From Pseudidiomarina indica (lineage in GTDB: Bacteria; Pseudomonadota; Gammaproteobacteria; Enterobacterales; Alteromonadaceae): 64,000 bases of DNA. A program made the position numbers and the translations under genes. This document shows positions 12,092 to 21,819 of the stretch, piece by piece. How positions within the stretch are numbered: the stretch's first letter is position 1; each line of letters begins with the position of its first letter. The stretch covers positions 29,299 through 93,298 of the forward strand of contig NZ_FMXN01000009.1 in NCBI RefSeq assembly GCF_900104245.1, written 5' to 3'. The notes under the pieces were generated by a model. That model did no database searches. It was not told where the DNA came from and was given only the letters and a program-made list of their open reading frames with translations.

Positions 12092-12588
12092 TACTGGATA
12101 CGGCGTACCCGCGTACGCGCATTGAGGTCAGTTCGCCCCAAGTAGTAGGAACTGAGCGCACCGCGTTCAATAAAGTAACTCGCTTTCGGGTCAAATGGGA
12201 AAGCTTCGCTGCTGGTCTGTTGCCACACTTGACCATCATTGGTTTCAATTTGTAGCAAGCCACGCATATCTTTTGAGTAACGCACCACAGTAATGGCTAC
12301 TTTACTTGGGCCCGTCTCTTTATCATCTGCATTCGCAAGGTGCTCACGACCAAACTCCGCAACTGGGGTTGAGGTTCCGGTTGCTGCTGGAGCGGTGGCG
12401 CTAGGTGCCGGCCCCTTGTAGGCAATGGCTTTGCCGGCAGCAAGATCATCAAAACACACTAACCGTTCCAATGGGTTTTTAATCTGGGCACAGTAACCCA
12501 ATCGTTCTTCGACAGATTGTGCGTTAGCGGCGGAGCTCAGCAACATGCATAACGGCAATAGTCCGATCATCATCGACTGCTTTTTCAT
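12091..12588 (-). CDS. Secreted protein of unknown function between tatC and tatD
   Basis: A 165-residue protein with a clear Sec signal peptide (KKQSMMIGLLPLCMLLSSA, cleavage near ANAQS). Two cysteines sit in CAQIKNPLERLVCFDDLA, a short motif found at the N-terminus of several secreted or periplasmic protein families, where it probably forms a disulfide. A Pro/Ala/Thr-rich linker leads to a beta-rich domain (VAITVVRYSKDMRGLLQIE, QVWQQTSSEAFPF) that looks like a small barrel. Start at ATG 12586-12588; the longer frame would run into tatC. The function is not recognised. Stop overlaps the tatD start. Confidence 0.8.
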   Translation of the reverse strand: MKKQSMMIGLLPLCMLLSSAANAQSVEERLGYCAQIKNPLERLVCFDDLAAGKAIAYKGPAPSATAPAATGTSTPVAEFGREHLANADDKETGPSKVAITVVRYSKDMRGLLQIETNDGQVWQQTSSEAFPFDPKASYFIERGALSSYYLGRTDLNARTRVRRIQ

Positions 12589-12592
12589 AATG

Positions 12593-13330
12593 TCATTCCT
12601 GGGGTTGTTCTGTTTTTGCTTCTGGTGAGTATAGACCTGCAATCCACAGGCCAAGTTCAAATAAAAGGCACATTGGAATGGCCAATAACGTTTGTGAAAT
12701 CACATCGGGGGGAGTTAAGAGCATGCCCACCACAAAGGCTCCGACAATAATATAAGGCCGCTTTTGGCGCAAGGCCGTCACCGAGGTAGCTCCGGTCCAG
12801 ACCAACAGAATAATGGCGACGGGGGTTTCAAACGCGATTCCAAATGCCACAAAAATGGTGAGTACAAAATCCAAGTAAGCCGCAATATCAGTGGCCACCA
12901 CCACCCCAGCAGGAGCTGCTTTCACAAAGAAACTCAGCGCAATTGGGATCACCACAAAATAGGCAAAGGCGGCACCAATATAAAACAGCAGCGTACTGCT
13001 GAGTATTAATGGCCACACTAACCGCCGCTCTTTTTGATAGAGCCCTGGAGCAATAAAGCCCCAGAGTTGCCATAACAAATAAGGCACTGCGACGGCAATC
13101 GCCACCACGAAGGCAAGCTTGAAGGGGGTAAAAAAGGGCGTGGCCACATCGGTGGCAATCATGCTCGTGCCTTCCGGCAAGTTGATCAGCAGCGGTTGTG
13201 CTAACCACGCATACAACTCATCGGCAAAAATGGCCGCCACAATAAATACCAAGATGACGGCAACCACACTACGCAAGATTCGACGACGTAATTCTAACAG
13301 GTGGTCTAATAACGGTGATTCATGATTCAT
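12593..13330 (-). CDS. tatC: Sec-independent protein translocase TatC
   Basis: TatC is the six-helix receptor of the twin-arginine translocase and binds the RR signal peptide with TatB. The 245 residues start MNHESPLLDHLLELRRRI with the conserved HLxELRxR. Conserved family segments include the periplasmic FFTPFKLAFVVA, WGFIAPGLYQKERR, FYIGAAFAYFVVIP and the proline-rich LTPPDVISQ. The ATG at 13328-13330 overlaps the end of tatB by 11 bases, so translation is probably coupled. Confidence 0.97.
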   Translation of the reverse strand: MNHESPLLDHLLELRRRILRSVVAVILVFIVAAIFADELYAWLAQPLLINLPEGTSMIATDVATPFFTPFKLAFVVAIAVAVPYLLWQLWGFIAPGLYQKERRLVWPLILSSTLLFYIGAAFAYFVVIPIALSFFVKAAPAGVVVATDIAAYLDFVLTIFVAFGIAFETPVAIILLVWTGATSVTALRQKRPYIIVGAFVVGMLLTPPDVISQTLLAIPMCLLFELGLWIAGLYSPEAKTEQPQE

Positions 13331-13670
13331 GGGGATCAGTTTCACCCTTTTTATCGGTACCAGCGGATGCTGCTGGCTTTGCATAGGGGCGTTGCACCTG
13401 CTGTGCGGCCCCTCTCAATTCGGCAAGCGAGCGTTGCAGTTCGGGTGGCAAGTTATCCATCCCTAATTCTTCTGCTTGTCGCAAATGCTCATGCAGCTCT
13501 TTAACCCGCAATTCATGGCTTAATTCACTTTGGATTTGGCTAGTGAAACGACGCACCGAACTCACCCCACGCTGCAGTGCACGTAGCGCACCCGGCAGGC
13601 GTTCTGGTCCCAGCACCAGTAATGCGATGAGCGCACAAACAACGAGTTCCCAAAAGCCAATACCAAACAT
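13320..13670 (-). CDS. tatB: Twin-arginine translocase subunit TatB
   Basis: A 116-residue single-pass membrane protein. The N-terminal helix has the TatB signature FGIGFWELVVCALIALLVLGPERLP (given here in part: GFWELVVCALIALLVLGPER), with the Glu that distinguishes TatB, followed by the amphipathic helix and a charged tail that is disordered at the end. It works with TatC in signal-peptide recognition. Two bases after tatA. Confidence 0.96.
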   Translation of the reverse strand: MFGIGFWELVVCALIALLVLGPERLPGALRALQRGVSSVRRFTSQIQSELSHELRVKELHEHLRQAEELGMDNLPPELQRSLAELRGAAQQVQRPYAKPAASAGTDKKGETDPHES

Positions 13671-13672
13671 AA

Positions 13673-13894
13673 TTAATCACTATCTTTTTTAGAGTCAGTC
13701 GATTCTTTATTTTGCGTAATGGCTTGCTGCTCTTTATTTTTGTCATCTGCTTCAGCGTCCTCAGCCACGGCTTTTTTAAAGCCCTTCACCGCAGAACCTA
13801 AATCTGAGCCCATATTTCGTAAACGCTTGGTTCCGAACAACACCACCACAATGACTAAAATAATCAGTAATTGCCAAATGCTAATGCCACCCAT
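13673..13894 (-). CDS. tatA: Twin-arginine translocase subunit TatA
   Basis: A 73-residue pore-forming subunit: short transmembrane helix ([19 protein letters not shown]), the [14 protein letters not shown] hinge and amphipathic helix with Phe-Gly and [10 protein letters not shown], then a very charged, Lys/Asp/Glu-rich tail. It follows ubiB by 16 bases and starts the tatABC set. Confidence 0.97.
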   Translation of the reverse strand: MGGISIWQLLIILVIVVVLFGTKRLRNMGSDLGSAVKGFKKAVAEDAEADDKNKEQQAITQNKESTDSKKDSD

Positions 13895-13910
13895 GTTATT
13901 TCCTCTTTCA

Positions 13911-15557
13911 TTAAGCCTTGGTTCGACACCACATGCCTATTCCGCAAAGCACGGTGGCTGCCGCTGCTGATGCAACCAGCCACACCGGTTGATGCATCAC
14001 ATATAAAATAGTCGTACTCAGTAACATAGCTCCGCTGAGTATCGCCAACCCCATGGTTCGCAGCTGTTGACGCTGGTTATTACGAATCTCTGTCAGTAAC
14101 TGCTGTTGTTGTTCCATGCGCCCCCGGTGATTGCGTAGCGCATCATAGAGTAGATTCGGCATTTCTGGGAGCTTTTCCCCCCAAAAGGGCGCATTTTCCT
14201 TCACCGAACGCACCACTGCACGCCAGCCTAACTGTTCTTGCATCCAGCGCTCTAAAAAGGGTTTCGCAGTTTTCCACAAATCTAGCTGTGGGTATAACGT
14301 GCGCCCCAAGCCTTCAACGTACAAGAGCGTTTTTTGCAATAACACCAGTTGCGGCTGCACTTCCATCTCAAAACGACGGGCCGTGTTAAATAAGTGCACC
14401 AACACGTGACCAAAAGAAATTTCAGCCAGCGGCTTATTAAAGATAGGCTCACAGACAGTGCGAATAGCAGATTCAAAATCTTCCACGTTAATGTGTGCAG
14501 GCACCCAGCCCGAATCGACGTGAAGCTCTGCCACCTTACGGTAGTCTCGATTAAAAAATGCGAGAAAGTTTTCTACCAAATAACGCTTATCATCCCGATT
14601 TAGGGTGCCCACAATCCCAAAATCAATGCCTAAGTAGCTTGGATCGTGTGGATTTTCGCGGGAAACAAAAATATTTCCTGGGTGCATGTCGGCGTGAAAA
14701 AAGCTATCTCGGAACACTTGAGTGAAAAACACTTCCACGCCCCGCTCTGCCAATAGCTTCATATCAACACCCAGAGCATTTAAGGTGTCCACATCACTCA
14801 CTGGAATACCGTCAATGCGTTCCATCACCATGACGTTATGGCGGCCATAATCACTGTAGACTTTTGGGATATACAGCAACGGGGATTGCTCAAAATTACG
14901 GCGTAATTGAATCGCATTTCCCGCTTCGCGCAGTAAGTCCAATTCGTCTAACAGCGTTTTACGATACTCTTTGACGACCTCTTCCGGCTTCAACCGGCGA
15001 CCATCCGGTAAGTGCCGAGCAAGCACGCGGGCTAAGGTTTCCATCAAGGACAAGTCCGCATCAATGACCGCTCGGATATCGGGTCGAATGACTTTAATTA
15101 CGACGTCGGTACCGGCATCTGCCCCGTGTTTCAATTTGGCCGTGTGTACTTGAGCAATGGATGCGGAGGCCAGTGGGCGGACAGAAAAATCATCAAAAAT
15201 TTCCGCGACGTTATCAATGCCAAGTGCTTCCTCAATGAGCTGCTGAGCTTGCTCGCCGGGGAAGGCTTTTACTTGGTCTTGTAGCTTGGCCAATTCATTG
15301 GCAATGTCTGGCGGCAACAAGTCACGTCGTGTGGACAGCATTTGGCCCAGCTTAATCCACACCGGGCCGAGCGACTCTAACGCTAAGCGTAACCGTTCAC
15401 CGGGGGATTTATCTTTGTGGCGATTCGGCATCCAAAACAGCCCATAGCGGGCGATCCGTAGGCTCCATGGGAGCCAACGGGTAGGAACAATTTCGTCTAA
15501 GCCATAACTCAAGAAGGTTCGGGTTATCTGATACACCCGGCGAATACGCTGACTCAC
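13911..15557 (-). CDS. ubiB: Ubiquinone biosynthesis accessory kinase-like protein UbiB
   Basis: A 548-residue atypical kinase (ABC1/ADCK/UbiB family) needed for coenzyme Q synthesis; the family binds ATP and isoprenoid lipids and probably helps extract Q intermediates from the membrane. The signature KxGQ motif is in [16 protein letters not shown]; the Ala-rich loop is [10 protein letters not shown]; the catalytic loop [11 protein letters not shown] and metal-binding GIDFGIVG are present. Two C-terminal transmembrane helices (about residues 500-545) anchor it. Length matches E. coli UbiB (546). Its ATG overlaps the ubiJ stop (ATGA). Confidence 0.97.
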   Translation of the reverse strand: MSQRIRRVYQITRTFLSYGLDEIVPTRWLPWSLRIARYGLFWMPNRHKDKSPGERLRLALESLGPVWIKLGQMLSTRRDLLPPDIANELAKLQDQVKAFPGEQAQQLIEEALGIDNVAEIFDDFSVRPLASASIAQVHTAKLKHGADAGTDVVIKVIRPDIRAVIDADLSLMETLARVLARHLPDGRRLKPEEVVKEYRKTLLDELDLLREAGNAIQLRRNFEQSPLLYIPKVYSDYGRHNVMVMERIDGIPVSDVDTLNALGVDMKLLAERGVEVFFTQVFRDSFFHADMHPGNIFVSRENPHDPSYLGIDFGIVGTLNRDDKRYLVENFLAFFNRDYRKVAELHVDSGWVPAHINVEDFESAIRTVCEPIFNKPLAEISFGHVLVHLFNTARRFEMEVQPQLVLLQKTLLYVEGLGRTLYPQLDLWKTAKPFLERWMQEQLGWRAVVRSVKENAPFWGEKLPEMPNLLYDALRNHRGRMEQQQQLLTEIRNNQRQQLRTMGLAILSGAMLLSTTILYVMHQPVWLVASAAAATVLCGIGMWCRTKA

Positions 15558-16180
15558 GATAAATTTCCTTTCCGACCTGGTGGCAGTATGGTTTTGGCAT
15601 CGCGCTCTAAGCGCTCGAACTGCGCCCGCAACTGCTGCACCTGCTGTTGAAACAACTCAAACTCGGTACGACTAACCAACACTTGTTTTTCTTCGATGAG
15701 TACATCACGCATCCACGCTTGTTGATCATGCAATGCTTGTTGCAGCCATGCTCGACTGCGCTGGAAAGCTTGGCTTAGAAAATAAGCAGGGACATCACCC
15801 AGCTGTTGGGATAGGTGCTCTTCCCAATCAATATCTAACTCGGTAAACAGCCGACTGACCCGTTGCGCAATTAAAGGATCCCCGTCAATATCTAGGGCGC
15901 CCGCTTTAATCAACCGAGTAATATTCGCTGTATCACGCAATTCAGGCAGCACCGCCATTCGTGTTATAACATGGCAATCGACCGGATCGGTATCCACCCA
16001 GCTCAACAACATCTCCTGCGCTGTCACTGTCATGGTTAACGGCTGACCAAGCTCATGCAGGGTGACCCGCACACGGGTATCCGCTAACTGTTGCATGCGT
16101 GCAACAGAACCGTCATCCAAGCGCAGCAGGTGGTTCGCTAATGCCTCAACCACCACCGTAGGGAGCACCCGCCAGACCAT
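15554..16180 (-). CDS. ubiJ: Ubiquinone biosynthesis accessory factor UbiJ
   Basis: A 208-residue protein with an N-terminal SCP2 (sterol carrier) domain that binds the polyprenyl chain of ubiquinone intermediates, followed by a helical tail ([20 protein letters not shown] region) likely to be a coiled coil. With UbiK it scaffolds the cytosolic Ubi complex. Identified by position between ubiE and ubiB as well as by its SCP2-like pattern. ATG overlaps the ubiE stop as TAATG. Confidence 0.93.
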   Translation of the reverse strand: MVWRVLPTVVVEALANHLLRLDDGSVARMQQLADTRVRVTLHELGQPLTMTVTAQEMLLSWVDTDPVDCHVITRMAVLPELRDTANITRLIKAGALDIDGDPLIAQRVSRLFTELDIDWEEHLSQQLGDVPAYFLSQAFQRSRAWLQQALHDQQAWMRDVLIEEKQVLVSRTEFELFQQQVQQLRAQFERLERDAKTILPPGRKGNLS

Positions 16181-16935
16181 TAGAACTTAAACCCTCGGTG
16201 AAGAGCGACAATGCCACCGGTTAAATTATCATAAGTTACGCGATCGTAACCCGCTTGCTCCATCATGCCCTTTAAGGTTTCTTGGTCTGGATGCATGCGA
16301 ATTGATTCCGCCAAATATTGATAACTATCCGCATCACCCGCCACCAACCGCCCCATTTTCGGCAGCACATTAAACGAATAAAAATCGTAAGCTTGATTCA
16401 GTAAAGGTGGCACAGGCTTCGAGAATTCCAACACGAGTAAGCGGCCGCCGGGCTTCAGCACACGAAACATGGATTCCAGCGCTCGTTGCTTATCCGTCAC
16501 GTTACGGAGCCCAAATGCGATGGTGATAATATCGAAACTATCATCAGCGAAGGGCAATTCTTCCGCATTGGCTTGCACATAGTTCACGTTGCCGACAATG
16601 CCACGGTTGCGCAATTTATCACGCCCAACTTCGAGCATCGCATTATTGATATCCGCTAATACCACTTCACCCTGAGGTCCAACTCGGCGGGCAAACGCTG
16701 CGGTTAAATCACCGGTTCCACCGGCAATATCCAGCACCCGCATGCCGCTGCGCACACCACTGCAATCGATGGTGTAACGCTTCCATAAGCGATGGATACC
16801 AAACGACATTAAGTCGTTCATCAAGTCATATTTCTGCGCCACGGAATGAAATACATTGGCAACTAAGTGTTGTTTTTCAGATTTGGCAACTTGTTTGTAG
16901 CCGAAGTCTATTGTGTCTTGCTTGGAATCGTTCAT
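16180..16935 (-). CDS. ubiE: Ubiquinone/menaquinone C-methyltransferase UbiE
   Basis: A 251-residue SAM-dependent methyltransferase for demethylmenaquinone and the ubiquinone benzoquinol. The family start ([20 protein letters not shown]), SAM motif [14 protein letters not shown], and the UbiE signatures [13 protein letters not shown] and [19 protein letters not shown] are intact. It is the first gene of the long ubiE-ubiJ-ubiB-tatABC run; recG lies 42 bases upstream in the same direction, so readthrough from recG is possible. Confidence 0.98.
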   Translation of the reverse strand: MNDSKQDTIDFGYKQVAKSEKQHLVANVFHSVAQKYDLMNDLMSFGIHRLWKRYTIDCSGVRSGMRVLDIAGGTGDLTAAFARRVGPQGEVVLADINNAMLEVGRDKLRNRGIVGNVNYVQANAEELPFADDSFDIITIAFGLRNVTDKQRALESMFRVLKPGGRLLVLEFSKPVPPLLNQAYDFYSFNVLPKMGRLVAGDADSYQYLAESIRMHPDQETLKGMMEQAGYDRVTYDNLTGGIVALHRGFKF

Positions 16936-16977
16936 GATTAAACCTTCTGATGCATCTGCCGTTAGTGTACTACGAAA

Positions 16978-19059
16978 TCACGCTTGGGCGTAGTGATCAC
17001 GTCGAGGTAACCAGCGTTGAATGAGTGCCTCGGCAGTTTGCGGATATTGCTCCCACACATGCAGCGCTAAGTGATGCACGGTTTCAACTAAATGGCCGTG
17101 TTTGGTTAAATCAGCCACCTTCATTTCTGCCACTCCCGTTTGCCGCTGGCCGAGCAATTCACCGGGCCCGCGTAGTTCTAAATCGCGCTGGGCGATAACA
17201 AAGCCATCATTGCTTTCCCGCAGCACCGCCAAGCGTTGAGTGGCCGTTTTCGATAACGGCGCGTGATACAACAACACACAATGGCTGGCCGTTGCGCCCC
17301 GTCCAACCCGACCACGCAATTGATGGAGTTGCGCAAGCCCCAGCCGCTCTGGGTTCTCAATAATCATTAAACTGGCATTGGGCACGTCCACACCGACTTC
17401 AATCACTGTGGTCGCCACCAACAAATCCAATTCATGGGCTTTAAACGCCTGCATCACGGCTTCTTTTTCAGCGCTTTTGAGGCGCCCATGAACCAACCCC
17501 ACCCGTAAGTCAGGCAAGGTTTGCTGCAACTGCTGCGCGGTATCTTCTGCCGCTTGGCACTGCAGCACTTCTGATTCCTCAATGAGCGTACACACCCAAT
17601 AGGCCTGTGAGCCTTGCTCACGGCATACGTGACGTACCCTCTCAATTACCTCTGCCCGACGGGTATCGGGGATGGCAACGGTGGTAATTGGGGTTCGTCC
17701 TGGCGGTAGCTCGTCAATCACCGAGGTGGCTAAATCAGCATAAGCTGTCATCGCCAAGGTGCGCGGAATCGGCGTGGCGGTCATGATCAATTGATGCGGT
17801 TGATAGCCCTGCTGCACCCCTTTTTGGCGTAGCTCCAAACGCTGATGCACACCAAAACGATGCTGCTCGTCAATAATCACCAATGCTAACTGGTGATACT
17901 CAACTTCAGCTTGAAACAAGGCATGGGTTCCCACCACAACGGCTAACTGGCCTGTTGCCAATTGACTCAGCACCTCTTGGCGTTCTTTACTGCGTTGCTT
18001 ACCAGTGAGCAACCCCACCGCAACCCCCAAGGGCTCAAACCACTGACTGAATGTCAGGGCATGCTGTTCTGCTAAGATTTCCGTCGGTGCCATAATGGCC
18101 ACTTGGAACCCTTGACCAACAGCGGTTAACGCCGCCAAGGCCGCAACCAAGGTTTTACCGGAACCGACGTCCCCTTGGACCAATCGCATCATCGGATAAG
18201 CCAACGCCAGATCGTGCTGAATTTCTGCCGTGACCCGTTGTTGTGCCGCGGTTGGTGCAAATGGTAACTGCGCTAAAAATGCTTGTTGCAGCCGCGGGTT
18301 CACCTGCAAGGGGTAAGCTTGATGGGCTTGTTTTAATGCACGCAGCTTCAGCAAACTCAATTGATGTGCCAGCAACTCTTCCGTCGCCAAGCGGATTTGT
18401 GCAGGGTGCGTGCCCTCTAATAGTTGCGCTTGATTGGTATCGACCGGAGGATGGTGCAAGGTTCGGATAGCGGTCTCAAGGCTCATGCCTCCGGGTTGTA
18501 GCGCTGGTGGAAGCAGCTCTGCCAACACTTCTCCATTCAAGTAGGTAAGTGCTTGCTCACTTAGCTTGCGTAAGGTCGCCTGATGCACGCCTTCGGTGGC
18601 TGGATAAACGGGGGTCAGCCGATCATCCAACACCACCGTATCATTCGCTTTGAGAATTTTATATTCCGGATGAATCATATCCGGGCCTTGTAACCCAGGC
18701 CGCACTTCGCCAAACACTTGTAACCGTGTGCCACTCACCAACTGCTTCAGTTGCGCGGCGGCGAACTGAAAGAAAACTAAGGTCAGCACCCCGGTATCAT
18801 CGCGCACACGAACTTTGAGAAGTCGTCGTCGCCCGTAGCTAATATCAGTATTGATGACTTCAGCCAACACCGTGGTACTCGTGCCTGGTGTCAGTCTGGC
18901 GATGGGGGTCACCCGTGACCGGTCTTCATAGCGTAGCGGTAAATGCAATAACACATCTTGCACCGAGACCAACCCCAGTTTCTCAAGTCGTGCGGCAAGT
19001 TTCTCACCGACTCCTTTTAGCACAGTCACTGGAATTCGATGCAAGGGATTCGACGTCAT
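16978..19059 (-). CDS. recG: ATP-dependent DNA helicase RecG
   Basis: RecG reverses stalled replication forks and processes Holliday junctions and R-loops. The 693 residues equal the E. coli length. N-terminal wedge/OB domain (VGEKLAARLEKLGL; LPLRYEDRS), helicase motifs Walker A VQGDVGSGKTLVA, DEQH box (IIDEQHRFGVHQR), MTATPIPRT, and the C-terminal QLRGRVGRG with the TRG motif region. Start at ATG 19057-19059, whose last bases overlap the trmH stop (ATGA); the longer frame would run into trmH. Confidence 0.97.
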   Translation of the reverse strand: MTSNPLHRIPVTVLKGVGEKLAARLEKLGLVSVQDVLLHLPLRYEDRSRVTPIARLTPGTSTTVLAEVINTDISYGRRRLLKVRVRDDTGVLTLVFFQFAAAQLKQLVSGTRLQVFGEVRPGLQGPDMIHPEYKILKANDTVVLDDRLTPVYPATEGVHQATLRKLSEQALTYLNGEVLAELLPPALQPGGMSLETAIRTLHHPPVDTNQAQLLEGTHPAQIRLATEELLAHQLSLLKLRALKQAHQAYPLQVNPRLQQAFLAQLPFAPTAAQQRVTAEIQHDLALAYPMMRLVQGDVGSGKTLVAALAALTAVGQGFQVAIMAPTEILAEQHALTFSQWFEPLGVAVGLLTGKQRSKERQEVLSQLATGQLAVVVGTHALFQAEVEYHQLALVIIDEQHRFGVHQRLELRQKGVQQGYQPHQLIMTATPIPRTLAMTAYADLATSVIDELPPGRTPITTVAIPDTRRAEVIERVRHVCREQGSQAYWVCTLIEESEVLQCQAAEDTAQQLQQTLPDLRVGLVHGRLKSAEKEAVMQAFKAHELDLLVATTVIEVGVDVPNASLMIIENPERLGLAQLHQLRGRVGRGATASHCVLLYHAPLSKTATQRLAVLRESNDGFVIAQRDLELRGPGELLGQRQTGVAEMKVADLTKHGHLVETVHHLALHVWEQYPQTAEALIQRWLPRRDHYAQA

Positions 19060-19742
19060 CGTTTTGCTCTCCGAATTTGCTCCCACCAACTCGCGTCCGC
19101 ACAAATTTCGCCCTGCTCATTGAGCGGTGGATAGGGGATCTGATTCAAGCGACACAGTCGCGCGAAAATAGGATGCCCCCCTTCAAATAGAACTCGCTGC
19201 CGTTCACTTTCCGGCAATGACGGTCGCTGATAGCAACCGGCCGCCGCTCGCTGGCGCTGGGCTTCATACAGAATCACCGCCGCCGCCACCGAAACGTTCA
19301 AGGACTCCGCCATGCCGACCATGGGCACCATAATATGATGCTCTGCTGCCGCAATCATTTCTGGTGTGACGCCGCGGCGCTCCTGCCCCACCACAATAGC
19401 CGTAGGTTTGGTGTAATCAATGCTTCTAAAATCCACCGCTTGAGGCGATAGGTGGGTGACCACAATTTGCTGCCCTTGCGCCCGAAAATGCTCCAGCGCA
19501 GGCGCTAACCCGTCGTGGTGAATCACGTTCACCCATTTTTCAGTGCCCACGGCAGCGCCCCGACTCATGCGAAATTGCTGATCGTACCAAACCGCATGCA
19601 CTTCATGGATTCCTACCGCATCCGCAGTGCGCACTAAGGCGTTCAAATTGTGATTTTTATGGACACTTTCCAAACATAACGTAAGATCGTGCTGTCGTTG
19701 ATCCAATAGCTGAGAAATTCGACTAAAACGCTCTGGCGACAT
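19056..19742 (-). CDS. trmH: tRNA (guanosine(18)-2'-O)-methyltransferase TrmH
   Basis: A SPOUT-class methyltransferase of 228 residues that makes Gm18 in tRNA. The N-terminus MSPERFSRISQLLDQRQHDL parallels E. coli TrmH; conserved segments are HNLNALVRTADAVGIHEVHAVW, IVVGQERRGVTPEMI (SAM/knot) and VPMVGMAESLNVSVAAAVILYEA. I start at the ATG 19740-19742, preceded by GGA about 8 bases upstream; a TTG at 19754 gives four extra residues. Coupled to recG by overlap. In enterics spoT lies directly upstream; here that neighbour is more than 6 kb away. Confidence 0.96.
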   Translation of the reverse strand: MSPERFSRISQLLDQRQHDLTLCLESVHKNHNLNALVRTADAVGIHEVHAVWYDQQFRMSRGAAVGTEKWVNVIHHDGLAPALEHFRAQGQQIVVTHLSPQAVDFRSIDYTKPTAIVVGQERRGVTPEMIAAAEHHIMVPMVGMAESLNVSVAAAVILYEAQRQRAAAGCYQRPSLPESERQRVLFEGGHPIFARLCRLNQIPYPPLNEQGEICADASWWEQIRRAKR

Positions 19743-19790
19743 GATGTATTCCAACAGACTCCAATGATTGTATAAGGCAAGTATAACGGC

Positions 19791-20435
19791 ATGCGTAAGT
19801 TAACCCTAGCGTTTCAACACCCTGATTTCTATGTTATCAACAAGCCCGCCGAAGCGCCGATGCATGCCAATGACACAGAAATCAGTATTGTTCACCAATT
19901 CAGTGCTGAACTAAATGAACCGCTATGGCCTGTCCACCGTTTGGATACCCCTACCTCAGGTGCTCTTATTGTGGCGCGTAATGCCGCTGCTGCTGCCACC
20001 TTAAGCCAATTGTTTGCAGAGCAACAAATCACCAAATACTACCTTGCCATTGCGGCGGGTAAGCCGAAGAAAAAACAAGGCACCATTCGGGGGGATATGC
20101 AAAAAGTCCGACAAGGAAATTGGCGTTTACTGCGCCAGCAAGAAAACCCAGCAGTCACTCATTTTACCAGCCATTCCTTAAAACCGGGCTACCGCTATTA
20201 TGTGCTCCAGCCCGTCACCGGGCGCACTCATCAACTTCGGGTTGCCCTGAAAAGTCTCGGAACGCCGATTTGTGGTGACGCCCGCTACGGCAAGGACGAC
20301 TTCGCGTACTTGCACCTGCATGCTTGGCAATTAAAGTTTATGTATCAACAACAACAGTTCGAGATCAGCGTGCCTTGGCCCGACTACGAACTATTTCAGG
20401 AATTACCCGAGCACATAGCAATTCCCACAAAATAG
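19791..20435 (+). CDS. RluA-family pseudouridine synthase, small variant
   Basis: A 214-residue enzyme that isomerises uridine in RNA. The catalytic segment HRLDTPTSGALIVARN (residues about 49-64) carries the nucleophilic Asp; KYYLAIAAG and GRTHQLRVALKSLGTPICGDARYG are typical RluA motifs. There is no S4 RNA-binding domain, and the protein resembles a short subfamily common in gammaproteobacteria; its RNA target is not evident. Divergent from trmH with under 50 bases between starts. Confidence 0.88.
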   Translation: MRKLTLAFQHPDFYVINKPAEAPMHANDTEISIVHQFSAELNEPLWPVHRLDTPTSGALIVARNAAAAATLSQLFAEQQITKYYLAIAAGKPKKKQGTIRGDMQKVRQGNWRLLRQQENPAVTHFTSHSLKPGYRYYVLQPVTGRTHQLRVALKSLGTPICGDARYGKDDFAYLHLHAWQLKFMYQQQQFEISVPWPDYELFQELPEHIAIPTK

Positions 20436-20476
20436 CGGCATACTCTAACGACCATTGACAACAAAAGGGACGTGCT

Positions 20477-21769
20477 ATGACCCACTTTTCAACTCGTTTA
20501 ACCGGATTAGTGGCAGCCAGCTTGTTAAGTGTTGCTGCGCATGCCGAACCACCTGTCGCTATCAGTGCTGAGCTGGAACAGAAAGTCATTGAGTGGCGAC
20601 GTGACATTCACCAGCATCCAGAACTAAGTAACCGCGAGTTTCGAACCGCTAAACTAGTCGCAGAGCACTTGCAACAGCTCGGCCTGGAAGTGCAAACAGG
20701 CATTGCTCATACCGGGGTCGTCGGCTTCCTAAAAGGTGCCAAACCCGGTCCAACCATTGCTTTACGCGCTGATATGGACGCCCTTCCCGTCACTGAACTC
20801 ACCGATGTCCCCTTTGCCTCCAAAGTTGTCTCTGAATACCGCGGCAATGAAGTTGGGGTGATGCATGCCTGTGGTCACGATATCCACGTTGCTATGCTGA
20901 TGGGGGCAGCCGAACAATTGGCAGCCATGCAGGATAAGCTCGCTGGTAATGTACTCTTTATTTTCCAGCCAGCCGAAGAAGGCGCGCCTCCGGGTGAAGA
21001 AGGTGGCGCTGAACTCATGCTGAAAGAAGGCTTATTCGCTCAGTATCAACCGGAAGCGGTGTTTGGAATTCACGTTTGGTCTGCAGGTACCACTGGCCAT
21101 ATCGGCTATCGTGAAGGTCCGCTGATGGCTTCATCCGACCGTTTTGAAATTACCGTCAACGGAAAGCAAACCCATGGCTCACGTCCGTGGGCCGGTGTCG
21201 ACCCAATCGTCGCGACCGGACAAATCATTACTAATACGCAAAGCATTGTCGCGCGGCGAGTCGACATTTCGAAAGCGCCAGCCGTGATCAGTTTTGGGGT
21301 TGTCGAAGGCGGCGTTCGCAACAACATTATCCCTGATCAGGTTTATTTAGAAGGCACCATTCGTAACTTCGATATGGACAATCGCGCACAGATTTTTAAA
21401 CAGTTCACCCATGCGGCAGAAATGACCGCAAAGGCAACTGGTGCGGAAGCTCATGTGCATATTCATGAAGGATATCCGGTCACCATCAACAATCCTGAAT
21501 TAACCCGCAAAATGTTACCAACCATGCAGCGGGTGGCGGGTGCCGATAAGGTCAAAGTCGGAGATTTAGTCACCGGTTCTGAAGACTTTTCGTTCTATGC
21601 ACTCGAAGTACCAGGGCTATTTGTATTTTTGGGGATTACACCGCCGGAGCAAGATCCCCTGAAAGCTCCGAGCAACCATTCGCCTTATTTTTATGCGGAT
21701 GAAGCCGCCTTTAAAACCGGCACAGAGCTTTATGTCAATTGGGTTTTCGACTACCTGAACGCCCAGTAA
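20477..21769 (+). CDS. Secreted M20-family amidohydrolase
   Basis: A 430-residue metallo-hydrolase of the hippurate/IAA-amino-acid hydrolase type (M20D), which cleaves N-acyl amino acids. A Sec signal peptide (residues 1-23, ending AAHA) directs it to the periplasm, unlike most cytosolic relatives. Metal ligands are visible in MHACGHDIHVAML, FQPAEEGAPPGEEGG, VFGIHVW and the late GSEDFSFYALEVPG; the dimerisation domain (FEITVNGKQTHGSRPWAGVD) is normal. A GGGAC ribosome-binding site precedes the ATG. Substrate unknown; peptide or lipo-amino-acid scavenging fits a marine heterotroph. Confidence 0.9.
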   Translation: MTHFSTRLTGLVAASLLSVAAHAEPPVAISAELEQKVIEWRRDIHQHPELSNREFRTAKLVAEHLQQLGLEVQTGIAHTGVVGFLKGAKPGPTIALRADMDALPVTELTDVPFASKVVSEYRGNEVGVMHACGHDIHVAMLMGAAEQLAAMQDKLAGNVLFIFQPAEEGAPPGEEGGAELMLKEGLFAQYQPEAVFGIHVWSAGTTGHIGYREGPLMASSDRFEITVNGKQTHGSRPWAGVDPIVATGQIITNTQSIVARRVDISKAPAVISFGVVEGGVRNNIIPDQVYLEGTIRNFDMDNRAQIFKQFTHAAEMTAKATGAEAHVHIHEGYPVTINNPELTRKMLPTMQRVAGADKVKVGDLVTGSEDFSFYALEVPGLFVFLGITPPEQDPLKAPSNHSPYFYADEAAFKTGTELYVNWVFDYLNAQ

Positions 21770-21779
21770 TCAGTACCGC

Positions 21780-21810
21780 TTGGCGCCAGTCACACTCCTG
21801 TGGGCGCCAA
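21780..21810. terminator. Bidirectional hairpin between convergent amidohydrolase and acyl-CoA ligase genes
   Basis: TTGGCGCC (21780-21787) pairs with GGCGCCAA (21803-21810), an 8-base perfect stem, with a CACA/TGTG inner stem. It sits just after the amidohydrolase stop and 10 bases from the ligase stop, so it can serve both. T-tracts are short on both sides. Confidence 0.6.
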
Positions 21811-21819
21811 ACATTTCCA

